A stretch of DNA of 64,000 nt, from positions 1,061,501 through 1,125,500 of the forward strand of contig NZ_CP060139.1 in the NCBI RefSeq assembly GCF_014524565.1, given 5' to 3'. The position numbers and the translations under genes were made by a program. Within the stretch, counting starts at the first letter, position 1. Every line of letters starts with the position of its first letter. The notes beneath the pieces were generated by a model. That model had not been told where the DNA came from and did no database searches. It saw only the letters and a list, made by a program, of their open reading frames with translations. Positions 1 to 11,167 of this stretch are shown one piece after another. The stretch comes from Croceimicrobium hydrocarbonivorans. GTDB taxonomy: Bacteria; Bacteroidota; Bacteroidia; Flavobacteriales; Schleiferiaceae.

Positions 1-84
1 ATCTCAGAACTTCCTAAAGGTCTTTATATCATGCGTATTAAGAACAATGGAAAATTGATGACCCAGAAGTTTATCAAAGAATAA
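1..84 (+). CDS. 3' end of a T9SS-secreted protein (C-terminal sorting domain)
   Basis: Only the last 27 codons are inside the window; the 5' part lies upstream. The visible residues read ISELPKGLYIMRIKNNGK followed by a short basic tail ending in FIKE and TAA. This is the usual ending of type A type IX secretion sorting domains (an L-P-x-G-x-Y segment, a beta strand, then a K-rich end). In Bacteroidota this domain directs a protein through the outer membrane and is removed there. The cargo function cannot be read from this fragment. A strong hairpin terminator follows 26 bases after the stop. Confidence 0.8.
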   Translation: MSELPKGLYIMRIKNNGKLMTQKFIKE

Positions 85-110
85 GCACTCAAGCTGCTTC
101 AAAAAAAAGG

Positions 111-135
111 CTCCCAATTTTGGGAGTTTTTTTTT
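111..135. terminator. Bidirectional intrinsic terminator
   Basis: CTCCCAA-TT-TTGGGAG forms a 7-bp stem followed by nine T residues. A run of eight A residues just upstream gives a T tract on the opposite strand. The hairpin sits between two convergent genes and can end both the T9SS gene and the minus-strand LytTR gene. Confidence 0.85.
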
Positions 136-139
136 GTTG

Positions 140-895
140 TCAGAATGCTATTTTCCCTTTTAACTTAGATATGAACCAGGGTTTCCGTTTAGAGGATAAA
201 GGCACCTGATGCCCTTTCTCCAGCAACAAAGTGGAGGTTTTACCCTTTTGCATGGAAATCAAATAAGAAGGATTAATGATATGCTTTTTATGAACCCTAA
301 AGAAGCCATGCGGATTGAGGAGCTTTTCATACTCTCCTATGGCTTTGCTCACCAATACCTCCTTATTGTCCAAAAAAAAGAAACGGCTGTAGCCCTGCTC
401 TCCTTCCACTCTTATGATTTGAGAAATCTCCACAAATTCGTAACCCAACATATTGGCCAGGGCCAATTTATCCGGTTCTTGATGGAAGCTTTTCTTCAAT
501 TCATCCAACTTCTCCTCCCCAAAACCCTGCTCTGGAATATCCTTGTATCGGGAAGTCGCCTCCACTAATTTGTCAATATTGATAGGCTTGAGCAAATAAT
601 GCAAAGCCGAATGCTCAAAGGCTCGAATCGCATATTCATTATAAGCGGTGGTAAAGATTACCTGGTAATTTAGATCCCGAGTGGCTTCCAATACTTTAAA
701 ACCTTCACCATCGGGCAAATCAATATCCAAGAACAATAATTCAGGTTTTAATTCCTGAATACGCTCAATGCCTTCCTTAACCGATTGGGCTTGGGCGATC
801 AGCTCAATATGTGGACTATACTCCGAAAGCAGAGTTTCCAACAGCTCAATACTGCTTTGTTCATCATCAATAATAAGAGTTCGTATGCTTTTCAT
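140..895 (-). CDS. LytTR-family response regulator
   Basis: A 251-residue response regulator. Residues 1-120 are a receiver domain: acidic pair DDE at 10-12, predicted phosphoacceptor Asp57 in LFLDIDLPD, a conserved T-A pair (TTAYNEYA), and Lys-Pro in LLKPINID. Residues from about 150 to the end are a LytTR DNA-binding domain (FVEISQIIRVEGEQGYSRFF, then the RVHKKHIINPSYL segment). This family binds DNA through a beta-rich fold at direct repeats near promoters. It lies 83 bases downstream of the sensor kinase gene on the same strand, so the two form a likely two-component operon. Its targets cannot be inferred from the window. Confidence 0.93.
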   Translation of the reverse strand: MKSIRTLIIDDEQSSIELLETLLSEYSPHIELIAQAQSVKEGIERIQELKPELLFLDIDLPDGEGFKVLEATRDLNYQVIFTTAYNEYAIRAFEHSALHYLLKPINIDKLVEATSRYKDIPEQGFGEEKLDELKKSFHQEPDKLALANMLGYEFVEISQIIRVEGEQGYSRFFFLDNKEVLVSKAIGEYEKLLNPHGFFRVHKKHIINPSYLISMQKGKTSTLLLEKGHQVPLSSKRKPWFISKLKGKIAF

Positions 896-978
896 ATCAG
901 CGTATTCTATAGTGAGGTGGAGATTATATACCTATCTTAATACAGGGGCTACAGAGGATTCATTTCATCTAAATCCAT

Positions 979-3873
979 TTAAGTGTTTAAATCAATGGGG
1001 ATCAAAAGAATCACTCGGGTCCCCATGGGCTTTAAACCGTCGAATAAATCAATTATGGTGACCGGTTGATCTACCCGCTTGGGATAGGCAATTTTTAAAC
1101 GGTCAATAATATTCTGAAGCCCGATGGATTCCCCCTTCCTTCGATTATCTGCTTTTTGTTTGGCCGCCATTTCTCGACCAATGCCATTATCCTCTACTTC
1201 AATTTGGAGATTGGATTCCCTAAGACCGATTCTTAATTGAAGTAAACCGGCCGTCTCTTTAGAAGACAATCCATGCCAGAGGGCATTTTCCAAGATGGGC
1301 TGAATCAACATAGGAGGTATCAACACCCTTTCTGCACAAATCTCCTTTCCCACCTGTATATCGTAAGTAACTTTATCCTTTAGCCTCAGCATTTCTAGTT
1401 TCAGATAGTTCTCCAGCATGGCTAGTTCCTCACTTAAAGAGATCAGTCCTTTGCTGGAGCCATCCAAGATGCTGCGCATTAATTGCGAGAAATTGGACAG
1501 GTAATCATTGGCTTCCTTTTTCTGATTTCGCGCAATAAATAATTGAATGGCATTAAGGGCATTAAAGATGAAATGGGGCTTCATTTGGGCTTTTAATGCT
1601 ACTTGCTCAGCAATCAGCAATTCCCTTTTATTCGCTTCATTTCGCTTCACATAGAAAACAATTTTAAAGGAGATAAAAACCACCAAAGCTGCAAAGAGTA
1701 GCCAAACGCCTAACCAAAACCAGAGCGAGCCAAACAAGCTTTGCTTAATGCTAAAACTTTGAGATTCGATCACTTCAGACCACTGCCCATCGCCATTTTT
1801 TACGGAGAGCAGAAAAGTGTAATTACCTGCCTTGAGATTGGTATAATTCACCTTATTCTGATCAGTGCTTTGCCAAAGCTCATCCTGACCTTCCAATTTG
1901 TATTTATAGCTCAGCTCTCTGGCATCTCTAAAGGATATCCCTTCAAACTCAAAGGTCAATTCGTTTTCGGATGGTGATAGTTTGATCGGGGCTTGCTCAT
2001 TTTGGATTTGGTTATTTATCCGAATCCCTGTAAAGGCTAATTTCGGTGGAGTTCGATTACGATCCAGTTGATCCAAATTGATCCTCACGATACCCTTATT
2101 GGTTCCAATAACTAAGGCCTTATTTTTTTCAATTAAAGAATTGATCTGATTAGAGGGCAAGCCGTCCGAAATATCGAATTGGGTGCTACGGGTTCGTAAG
2201 GGTTTTTCGGATAAAAACTCCACTCTATTCAACCCTTTGGTGGTACCGATCCACAAATTCCCTTGGCTATCCCAAAAGCCGCAAGTACTAAGGTTTGAAG
2301 TAAGGTTTAAGTGTTCAATTAATTCCAATTCACCATTTTGGTAGCGGTAAGTACCCTGACCATCACTTAAAATCCAGTAAGTCTCCTTGGGAGCTTGTAC
2401 AATATCAACTACCGCAAAATCACTGATTTTCAAAAAGGACTGCCCCACCTTCCGATAAAGGCCCTTACCCGTTCCTATAAGTACTTCCGCATTTGCCATT
2501 TCAGCAATAGCCGTAACTCTTTGCGAAAAACCATGATCCGCAGAAGAATAGACTTCTTCAGCCTGAAGCAGTTCAACATAACCCGTAATAGTACCTGCGT
2601 ACACCTTGCCAGACCTACCTTTTGAATAGGATAAAACTCTTTGCAGATCAGTCTTCTTAGATTGGCAGTCCTGCTCCCTCCTCATGACCAAATTAGACCC
2701 AGCATAAAGGGTATCGCCATCTACACATAGGATTGGACTATAGCCGGCATTTTTAAGAATGGTATCAACCTGGACTCCATTCTTTGTTTGTTTTAATAGG
2801 CTAATTGATCCTTTGAAGTCGCTGAAGGCAATCTCATTTGCAAAAAGGGCAAGCTTTGAGACCGCCGAATTATTTAGGGCTAATTCCTGCCAGCGTAGGG
2901 GCGGAAGATAAAAAAGACCGGCGCTTAAACTATTTACCCAAAGCCCCCCTTCAAAATCCTTCGCCACAAAGCAGGGATTATTTCCAGAAAGATAAATAGT
3001 GTAATTCCCCTCCAGACCCTCTTTAAAGTTAAATAGCCCCTCTTCAGTTGTTATCCAAATTCCATCCTGGCTCGTTGCTTCAATACCAACAACAGCGCGC
3101 TTAAAGTCGTGCCTTGCCTTTAGCTCCCCATGCTTTATTTGAAGCAAAATAGAATCGATGGCTATTAAATAGCTAGAATCGCTTTGCTTTAACACCTCAG
3201 TTCGAGCAGAGCCACTAAACAAAAAAGGCAATTGTAAGGTATCCGAACCCATAGGCCGCTTGAAAACCAGTATAGAGGAATCAGCTTTAGAAATGCTGTA
3301 ATCACTTGGAGCATAAAAAGGCCCCGAGAGCAAATCTTCATTAGCAAATTCCCAGATATAAAAATAGCCTCTTAGGCCTGCTGTAACATGTGGTATTGAT
3401 TCACCATATTTATCAATCTCTAGTAATATACCTTCCTTAAAACCAACTACCCATAATGATCCTTTTTCATCAAAAACAATCCTATCTATTGAACCCGAAT
3501 TTGGAATGAATTTCAGCAAAGTATCATTATACTTATATTCCTTTATGGATTGCCCATCCCAATAGTTCAAGCCACCTAATGCCAGGGGAAACCAAATGTT
3601 CCCACCTCTATCTTCATAGAGTCCTAAAACAGCATTATCCAATAATCCATCCTCAACAGAAAAACACTGAAAACCCCTACCATTATACCTGCAAACTCCC
3701 CTATCTGTGGCAATCCACAGAAAACCATCTGAGGCCTGTAAAGTTTCATAGGTTTCCTGACAGGGAAGCCCATTCTCCACATCAAGCTGCCTGAAAACCA
3801 AGGATTGAGCATGAAGAAACACAGACAAAAAGCTAAGCACAGTTAGCCATGTTAATCGTATTATCCCACCCAA
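979..3873 (-). CDS. Membrane sensor kinase with two-component propeller and Y_Y_Y domains (HisKA_7TM-less, LytS-type His_kinase)
   Basis: A 964-residue kinase. A signal peptide (about residues 1-22, ending LHAQ) is followed by a long periplasmic beta-propeller with repeated W-I/F-(A/G)-T-D/T-x-G units (for example FLWIATDRGVCRYN and NLWIGTTKGLNRV). A Y_Y_Y domain (ELSYKYKLEGQDELW) and one membrane segment near residues 705-725 come next. The cytoplasmic part is a LytS/YehU-type kinase: MKPHFIFNALNAIQ with phospho-His at about 767, an N-box around PILENALWHG, and the ATP-site motif EVEDNGIGR. It has no receiver of its own and is paired with the downstream LytTR gene. Such propeller kinases usually sense extracellular ligands such as glycans, but the ligand here is unknown. 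It is transcribed divergently from the 4099 gene. Confidence 0.92.
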   Translation of the reverse strand: MGGIIRLTWLTVLSFLSVFLHAQSLVFRQLDVENGLPCQETYETLQASDGFLWIATDRGVCRYNGRGFQCFSVEDGLLDNAVLGLYEDRGGNIWFPLALGGLNYWDGQSIKEYKYNDTLLKFIPNSGSIDRIVFDEKGSLWVVGFKEGILLEIDKYGESIPHVTAGLRGYFYIWEFANEDLLSGPFYAPSDYSISKADSSILVFKRPMGSDTLQLPFLFSGSARTEVLKQSDSSYLIAIDSILLQIKHGELKARHDFKRAVVGIEATSQDGIWITTEEGLFNFKEGLEGNYTIYLSGNNPCFVAKDFEGGLWVNSLSAGLFYLPPLRWQELALNNSAVSKLALFANEIAFSDFKGSISLLKQTKNGVQVDTILKNAGYSPILCVDGDTLYAGSNLVMRREQDCQSKKTDLQRVLSYSKGRSGKVYAGTITGYVELLQAEEVYSSADHGFSQRVTAIAEMANAEVLIGTGKGLYRKVGQSFLKISDFAVVDIVQAPKETYWILSDGQGTYRYQNGELELIEHLNLTSNLSTCGFWDSQGNLWIGTTKGLNRVEFLSEKPLRTRSTQFDISDGLPSNQINSLIEKNKALVIGTNKGIVRINLDQLDRNRTPPKLAFTGIRINNQIQNEQAPIKLSPSENELTFEFEGISFRDARELSYKYKLEGQDELWQSTDQNKVNYTNLKAGNYTFLLSVKNGDGQWSEVIESQSFSIKQSLFGSLWFWLGVWLLFAALVVFISFKIVFYVKRNEANKRELLIAEQVALKAQMKPHFIFNALNAIQLFIARNQKKEANDYLSNFSQLMRSILDGSSKGLISLSEELAMLENYLKLEMLRLKDKVTYDIQVGKEICAERVLIPPMLIQPILENALWHGLSSKETAGLLQLRIGLRESNLQIEVEDNGIGREMAAKQKADNRRKGESIGLQNIIDRLKIAYPKRVDQPVTIIDLFDGLKPMGTRVILLIPIDLNT

Positions 3874-3968
3874 TTCCTATAAATTTAGAATACTAATCTA
3901 AGCAGCAATTAGGTAAATAAAAAAGATTATCAATCGAATATAATATCCAATTAAATAAAACTTATTTT

Positions 3969-3984
3969 TTCCGGTTCACCGGAA
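3969..3984. promoter_or_regulatory. Palindromic site between divergent genes
   Basis: TTCCGGT-TC-ACCGGAA is a perfect 7-bp inverted repeat with a 2-base centre. It lies in the 225-bp AT-rich gap between the sensor kinase gene and the 4099 gene, 95 bases from the kinase start. The position suits an operator for either gene. No T tract follows, so a terminator is unlikely. The protein that binds it is unknown. Confidence 0.4.
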
Positions 3985-4098
3985 TTATAGTCGCCTTTTT
4001 AACTAATTATCATCCTAAATAAATAGCATTTATTTAAAACTAAAATTCATATCTTCAACATTTAAGACTCAGAATAAAACCCCAAAAGCTTTGGATAA

Positions 4099-4647
4099 AT
4101 GCAAAACAGCTACCTCCTTAAACCAAAAATCACTTTCAGTGGATTCTCCTTTTGGATTGGACTAATGCTTTTGCTACTCGCATTATATGGACTTGCCTTT
4201 TCCTTTGACCCCAGTCTGAAAGTAATTAGCGGAATTCTACTCGTACCAGGCATCGTCCTTTGCCTGTCCATCCAATACACACAGTTGAATTTCACCGAAA
4301 AAACTGCGGTCTGTTATCTCAAGCTATTCATCTTCAAGATCAAGCTCAGTAAAACACCTTTAGACGACTGTGAGCAAGTTAGCTTAAGACTTTACCGCGA
4401 TAACCAAACCATGCAAATGCTATCCATAAGCAGTCAAGTAATTACCCGAGAATTTGAATTGTATTTAAAAGACCTCGACGGCTCGGATTTACTAATCGCG
4501 GAAAGCACTGATTACCAAGAAGCTCTTGAAATTTTAAACATTTTATCAGAAGGTTTAGGGCTGCCAGCAGTAAACGAATATGAAATATGGAAGTCTAAAA
4601 GAATGAAAACTCGAAGGCCAAAAGATCAAGGAACGAAAAACAGATAA
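4099..4647 (+). CDS. Hypothetical two-TM membrane protein
   Basis: 182 residues. Two hydrophobic helices (about 16-36 and 42-60) separated by a short loop are followed by a soluble domain of about 110 residues and a basic tail (KRMKTRRPKDQGTKNR). The layout resembles small bacterial proteins with an N-terminal double membrane segment and a PH-like cytoplasmic domain, but no family is recognised with confidence. It starts a run of five small envelope genes (4099-7503) reading the same way, with a 57-base gap to the next. Confidence 0.7.
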   Translation: MQNSYLLKPKITFSGFSFWIGLMLLLLALYGLAFSFDPSLKVISGILLVPGIVLCLSIQYTQLNFTEKTAVCYLKLFIFKIKLSKTPLDDCEQVSLRLYRDNQTMQMLSISSQVITREFELYLKDLDGSDLLIAESTDYQEALEILNILSEGLGLPAVNEYEIWKSKRMKTRRPKDQGTKNR

Positions 4648-4704
4648 GGTAAATCAGGTGCTTATTTCGGAGACCTTGTACATTTATAAAAATTAAGGAC
4701 GCTC

Positions 4705-5436
4705 ATGCGAATTACTCACCTTTTGCTTGCTCTTACTTACTGCTCACTGAGCTGGGCCCAAAGCACTGGTGACAGCCTTCAAACAAGCATTCCAAAGCAC
4801 CCTCTGCATTTTTCGGATTATCAATTCAATTTAAAAACGCGTGTAGCCGCAGCCAAACAACTTGTTTCCGCACAATTTGAAACCGACACTTTTCATCTTT
4901 TCCAAATTGCTTCCAATCAGATTTATTTGGCTTACGGCTCAAAGGGGAAATATCAAATCAGCCAGCTCAATATTCCTCGCCTCATGCATCCGGAAGACCA
5001 AAGCGTTTACTACACTTTAAAAATTGACAGCCTGGGGCAAAACCAAGCTTATTTCACCATCAATTGGGAAGAGCGCACTTTCTCCCAATATTCTAGGAGC
5101 TCTGGCAGCGCAGAATTTTCGTGCACAGAAATAATCACGGAGAATGAAAGTAGCTACAGCGGACTGGTCATCATTTCCCTCGAATCGAAGAGCATCCTTT
5201 TTGAAGGCATTAGTCGTGCTCATCTTGTGGTTAGTGAAAAACGAAATCCCGGTAACTTGCAAAAGACCCTGAGCAATGACCGCACTATTAAGCTCCGTTT
5301 TTGGCCGGGAGAACCTTATCTCGACATCCTGAATCACGGCAATTCACAACAGGCCTATTGGGAGCATTATCAGCATTTGGAATATGGGATGTATCAATTG
5401 GTTGATGATCAATATATTAAAGCCACAAAGCATTGA
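4705..5436 (+). CDS. Hypothetical secreted protein
   Basis: 243 residues starting with a clear Sec signal peptide (LLLALTYCSLSWAQS, cleavage near residue 19). The mature part has no cysteines forming an obvious motif, and no domain is recognised. Its stop codon TGA overlaps the next gene's TTG start (TTGA), which implies translational coupling. It is likely periplasmic or surface-exposed. Function unknown. Confidence 0.72.
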   Translation: MRITHLLLALTYCSLSWAQSTGDSLQTSIPKHPLHFSDYQFNLKTRVAAAKQLVSAQFETDTFHLFQIASNQIYLAYGSKGKYQISQLNIPRLMHPEDQSVYYTLKIDSLGQNQAYFTINWEERTFSQYSRSSGSAEFSCTEIITENESSYSGLVIISLESKSILFEGISRAHLVVSEKRNPGNLQKTLSNDRTIKLRFWPGEPYLDILNHGNSQQAYWEHYQHLEYGMYQLVDDQYIKATKH

Positions 5437-5714
5437 ACACCAACTCATATAAAATTATCCCATCAGCTATAGCTATCCTATTTGCTATAGGCCTGACTAC
5501 TAAATACTATTCTGGATTTTATAGAGGTGCCTGGTTTTACCCATACAGAGAAATGGCTGCCTTGCTATTAGTATATGGAAGTGCACTGGTATCCATAGCC
5601 AATACCATTAGCTCAATTATTATCCTTGGCAAGCAAATCAAAAAGACCTACCCTAGGATAATCTTAGGAACAACACCCCTACTCTATTTAGCAATTGGAT
5701 TCCTTAATATCTGA
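5433..5714 (+). CDS. Small hypothetical membrane protein with TTG start
   Basis: 93 residues with three predicted membrane segments (about 9-25, 40-62 and 76-92). The only workable start is TTG at 5433, which overlaps the previous stop by four bases (TTGA). The next in-frame ATG would remove the first membrane segment. No family recognised. The reading frame fits exactly between its neighbours, which supports its being real. Confidence 0.55.
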   Translation: MNTNSYKIIPSAIAILFAIGLTTKYYSGFYRGAWFYPYREMAALLLVYGSALVSIANTISSIIILGKQIKKTYPRIILGTTPLLYLAIGFLNI

Positions 5715-5757
5715 GCTCTCAAATTCTCCTCAAGCTGAGAACCAAAATCAATCAAAT

Positions 5758-6720
5758 ATGAGAAACCTAACCTTCTGCCTCCTTTTCATCTGTTGTGCTT
5801 GCCAGCAAAATTTAATGGAGCAAGAACCCACTGAGAATGAATTGGAAAAGCAAGACTCAAGCTCAAGCAGTAATACCAAACCAACTAAACCCAGTGAATT
5901 AGACTTAGCAAAGGTTTACATCTTTCAAGACTCCATCAGCTTGTATGACGCTCCCACTTATACTGCTAAGAAAACCTTTCAGCTAAATTTTGGTGACAGC
6001 CTCTATTTTGAAGCCCATGGCGGCCATTGCTATGATGAAGCTGAGAGCCGTTTTGCAGGTTCTGAATCTTGGTCAAAGCTAATTAGTCCTAATCACCAAA
6101 TAGCCTGGACACCAAGCCGCGCCCTTAATTTCCAACCCAAAACTTACCAAGGAAATAAGCTAAAAGCGGTTTTTCAATCTTTCTGTGGAGATGGACAGCC
6201 TCAGTGGAGAAATGGCAAAATCATTGACTCCGAAAACAATACCATCCATTACTTAGATTCATCCTGCACTATCTTCAAAGGATATTGGCTAGCAGAGGAT
6301 AGCTGTTTCTTGTACTCCGATCAGCAAAATCTTTATTGCTATTCTAAATCCACACATCGCAGCAAAAAACTCCTCGGTCCCCACTTGGATATCCTGCTCA
6401 ATGCAGAACGAAATGAACTCATTTATCTAGTCAATCGATGGAATCAAAACAACAATGGAGCTTATCCAGAAAGCTTTATTGCTTTACTGAAGCTTCAAGA
6501 TTTCAGCACCCTAAAAATACCGCTTGACTTCGGAGGCTTCACTCTCGGTGATGAGGATCCTGAATCGGCCTCAAAATGCCAATTGCGATTGGACGAATAC
6601 AAAAACCAGCCCTGTTATTCTTTCCTTCTAAGCCAATATAAGGACCAAACTCTCCTCATTGAAAAATGGTATCTCAGTTTTGAAGGACAAATAATCCACA
6701 AAAGCCAAAGCCCAACTTAA
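5758..6720 (+). CDS. Hypothetical lipoprotein
   Basis: Begun at ATG 5758, giving 320 residues with a lipoprotein signal (LTFCLLFICCAC, lipobox Cys about 15). An upstream ATG at 5695 would bury the signal behind 21 polar residues. A low-complexity, Glu/Ser/Lys-rich linker (residues about 20-50) precedes an SH3-like stretch (KVYIFQDSISLYDAP...) of the kind seen in cell-wall or peptide-binding SH3b domains; this is only suggestive. The rest is unrecognised. The stop is immediately followed by the ATG of the next lipoprotein gene. Confidence 0.68.
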   Translation: MRNLTFCLLFICCACQQNLMEQEPTENELEKQDSSSSSNTKPTKPSELDLAKVYIFQDSISLYDAPTYTAKKTFQLNFGDSLYFEAHGGHCYDEAESRFAGSESWSKLISPNHQIAWTPSRALNFQPKTYQGNKLKAVFQSFCGDGQPQWRNGKIIDSENNTIHYLDSSCTIFKGYWLAEDSCFLYSDQQNLYCYSKSTHRSKKLLGPHLDILLNAERNELIYLVNRWNQNNNGAYPESFIALLKLQDFSTLKIPLDFGGFTLGDEDPESASKCQLRLDEYKNQPCYSFLLSQYKDQTLLIEKWYLSFEGQIIHKSQSPT

Positions 6721-7503
6721 ATGCAAAAAATAAGCCGCCCAATATTGAGCCTATACTTATTGCTTGTCGCCTGTAATACCAAAACTAATATTGACGAAAG
6801 CACTAAGACCAAGAATGAAAATTTCCTTGAGCAAGCTGAAAGGACGGATTTCATTGAGAAACTGAGCATCGACCTCAACCTAGACGGCTTGGATGACAGT
6901 ATCTACCTTCAATCTCCACCAGTTATTGGCGACCCCGGGCAATTTGAAAAGATCAGAATTCAGCTTAGCAATGGTGCAGATTTTGAATTTAGCAATACAG
7001 AGTACTGGGATTGGATTGACAGTACTGCCACCAAAGGATTAAAAAACCAATTGCCCTCCCAGCGAATCTTTTGCTTGAAGCAAAATCAAGATCATCACCT
7101 CCTCCTATTTGGCTACCCCTATGGATGCTGCTATCCACGTTTAAGTCTAATCAGTCTTAAAGGAGATTCGCTCTATTTAGCCTATGATCAAGACTTTAAT
7201 ATCGAGGCCATTTCCGACTTGAATAAAGATGGGATTCTGGATATCATTGGCCGGGAAAACTTTTATGAGATTTATGGAGAGCTTGATAGTCTTAACGCCA
7301 ATATCGGCAGCTATGCCCCTTTTAAAGTAATCAGCTTAAAGGAAGAAGGGCCACAACTTAATGAAGCCCTCAGCAAGAGCTATAATCAAGAACACTATGT
7401 GTACTTAGGCCTGGAACCCGATCCAAACATGCCCATTGCCTACCCTAAAAAGGGCTTTGATTTTAGACCCTTTATTTTTATCGAGTACCTGAAAGACGAG
7501 TAA
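6721..7503 (+). CDS. Hypothetical lipoprotein with FG-GAP/VCBS-like Asp-rich motifs
   Basis: 260 residues. A lipoprotein signal (LSLYLLLVACNTK, Cys about 18) starts directly after the previous stop (TAAATG). Two motifs, DLNLDGLDDSIYL and DLNKDGILDIIG, resemble the calcium-binding D-x-N-x-D-G-x-x-D repeats of FG-GAP/VCBS proteins, suggesting a small surface beta-structure with metal loops. CCYPR is an unusual double Cys. It ends the run of small envelope genes. The gap to katG (7504-7682) shows no clear element. Confidence 0.7.
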   Translation: MQKISRPILSLYLLLVACNTKTNIDESTKTKNENFLEQAERTDFIEKLSIDLNLDGLDDSIYLQSPPVIGDPGQFEKIRIQLSNGADFEFSNTEYWDWIDSTATKGLKNQLPSQRIFCLKQNQDHHLLLFGYPYGCCYPRLSLISLKGDSLYLAYDQDFNIEAISDLNKDGILDIIGRENFYEIYGELDSLNANIGSYAPFKVISLKEEGPQLNEALSKSYNQEHYVYLGLEPDPNMPIAYPKKGFDFRPFIFIEYLKDE

Positions 7504-7622
7504 GCCTCCAAGAGCAGAGCAAAAGCCGTCATTATCAAAAGCTAATCTTTGCTTCCCAGCTTTAAATTCCCGACCTTCAGCAGGCTTATTTGAAGCCCCC
7601 CTCGCCTGAGTCTGCCAGCTAA

Positions 7623-9863
<2,241 letters not shown>

Positions 9864-9885
9864 AATCAATTTGAAAACTATATTG

Positions 9886-9913
9886 AAGCGACCTCATTGG
9901 GGTCGCTTTTTTT
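9886..9913 (+). terminator. Intrinsic terminator of katG
   Basis: AAGCGACC and GGTCGCTT form an 8-bp stem around a 7-base loop, with the T run continuing to about 9913. It lies 23 bases after the katG stop and before the next gene on the same strand. Confidence 0.88.
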
Positions 9914-9959
9914 AGGCTCTCCCTTCATTTGAATTATCTTAGCCTGATAACCTAGCAAA

Positions 9960-10529
9960 ATGCTGGCCCAAACGCTAAAACAATCCTTCGATCACTATTT
10001 CGAGGCCCCCATAGAGGCCTGGCTAGAGTTCGCAGAATTCTGTGAACCTATTCGGTTTAAGAAGGATGAAGTAATTAAAGCTCAAGGCACAGCAGAGCGG
10101 TATTTCTATTTTATCATTGAAGGAAGCGCAGGCGTTTTCCTTTGGAAGAACCACAATTTTGTTTGCCTCGATTTTGCCCTGGAGAAATCTGCTTGCTGTG
10201 ATTATATGTCCTTACTCACCGGCGAAAGCACCGAACTGGAAATTGTAGCCCTGGAGAAATCAGAAATGATTCGTATGCCACGCGCCGAATTTCATCGCTT
10301 AGGTCAAAAGAGTGTAGGCCGAGTAATTATGCAAATGACTGCCGAAGCTTCTTTTATCGAAAAACAACAGCAGCAGATTGAACTCCTCACAAAGAACGCT
10401 GAGGAGCGCTACCACATTCTACAAAAACGCTTTCCGGGCATTGAATTGAGAATCGCCCAAAAACACATCGCTTCTTATCTGGGAATCACCCCCCAAAGTC
10501 TTAGCCGATTGCGCAAATTGCAAGCCTGA
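9960..10529 (+). CDS. Crp/Fnr-family transcriptional regulator
   Basis: 189 residues. The N-terminal cyclic-nucleotide-binding-like beta roll (about 20-120; KAQGTAERYFYFIIEGSAGVF) is followed by a dimer helix and a short C-terminal helix-turn-helix (IAQKHIASYLGITPQSLSRLRK). No N-terminal cysteine cluster of the Fnr [4Fe-4S] type is present, so oxygen sensing in the Fnr manner is unlikely. Many Bacteroidota carry such one-domain regulators with unknown effectors. Being downstream of katG with a terminator between, it is a separate transcription unit. It is one candidate reader of the TGAT-N4-ATCA sites near 55.6 and 63.4 kb, but nothing proves this. Confidence 0.9.
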   Translation: MLAQTLKQSFDHYFEAPIEAWLEFAEFCEPIRFKKDEVIKAQGTAERYFYFIIEGSAGVFLWKNHNFVCLDFALEKSACCDYMSLLTGESTELEIVALEKSEMIRMPRAEFHRLGQKSVGRVIMQMTAEASFIEKQQQQIELLTKNAEERYHILQKRFPGIELRIAQKHIASYLGITPQSLSRLRKLQA

Positions 10530-10596
10530 TTTTTTACCCTATGGTAATTCCAGAAAAAATGGGATGCCGAACCTTTGCACTCAAATAAAACATGAG

Positions 10597-11166
10597 ATGC
10601 AAAAAACATTTTTAATCCTTCTAATGCTTGTGGGTCAGCTTAGTTATGGCCAAACAAATGCAAAAAACGAAGGCCACAAAAGAGATGGCTTCACTATGGG
10701 AATCGGACTGGGAGCCGGAACTTTATCCTTAAACAGCAAGCAATCCAATAGCACTGCCTTCTCGGTCAGCCTCCCCAATATTAAGGTAGGCTATATGCTT
10801 AAACCCAATTTGGAAATATTAGGCTTATTGCCTGGCGCCACCTACAAATCTGAAGGTAAGGACCGCGGCTTTGAAGCCTTTATGCTGGGAGCTCAATACT
10901 GGCCAAAAGAAAGATGGTGGATTATGGGAGCCGCCGGACTCACCTTCGATGCCGCTGCTTTTTATACGGTCGAAGATCCCGCAACCGCCGAATTCAATTT
11001 TGGATTACCCGCATTAAGCTTTGCCACTGGCTATGAAGTGTGGCGTAAAGGTAGAATGGCCATTGACCTGCAATACCGTTTTTTCTACGGGCAGGCGCAA
11101 TTAAAGAATAATGGCCAGCGCGAAGGCATTGCGAATATGCTTATTATTGGCTTCAACATGTATTGA
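10597..11166 (+). CDS. Outer-membrane beta-barrel protein
   Basis: About 189 residues from ATG 10597. The ATG at 10564 would add residues in front of a good signal peptide (TFLILLMLVGQLSYGQ). The mature part has alternating hydrophobic strands with aromatic ends (GFTMGIGLGAGTL, NIKVGYMLKPNLEI, DLQYRFFYGQ) and finishes in a strand ending with a tyrosine (MLIIGFNMY), typical of small outer-membrane barrels. Specific role unknown. The next gene starts two bases after its stop. Confidence 0.78.
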   Translation: MQKTFLILLMLVGQLSYGQTNAKNEGHKRDGFTMGIGLGAGTLSLNSKQSNSTAFSVSLPNIKVGYMLKPNLEILGLLPGATYKSEGKDRGFEAFMLGAQYWPKERWWIMGAAGLTFDAAAFYTVEDPATAEFNFGLPALSFATGYEVWRKGRMAIDLQYRFFYGQAQLKNNGQREGIANMLIIGFNMY

Positions 11167-11167
11167 T

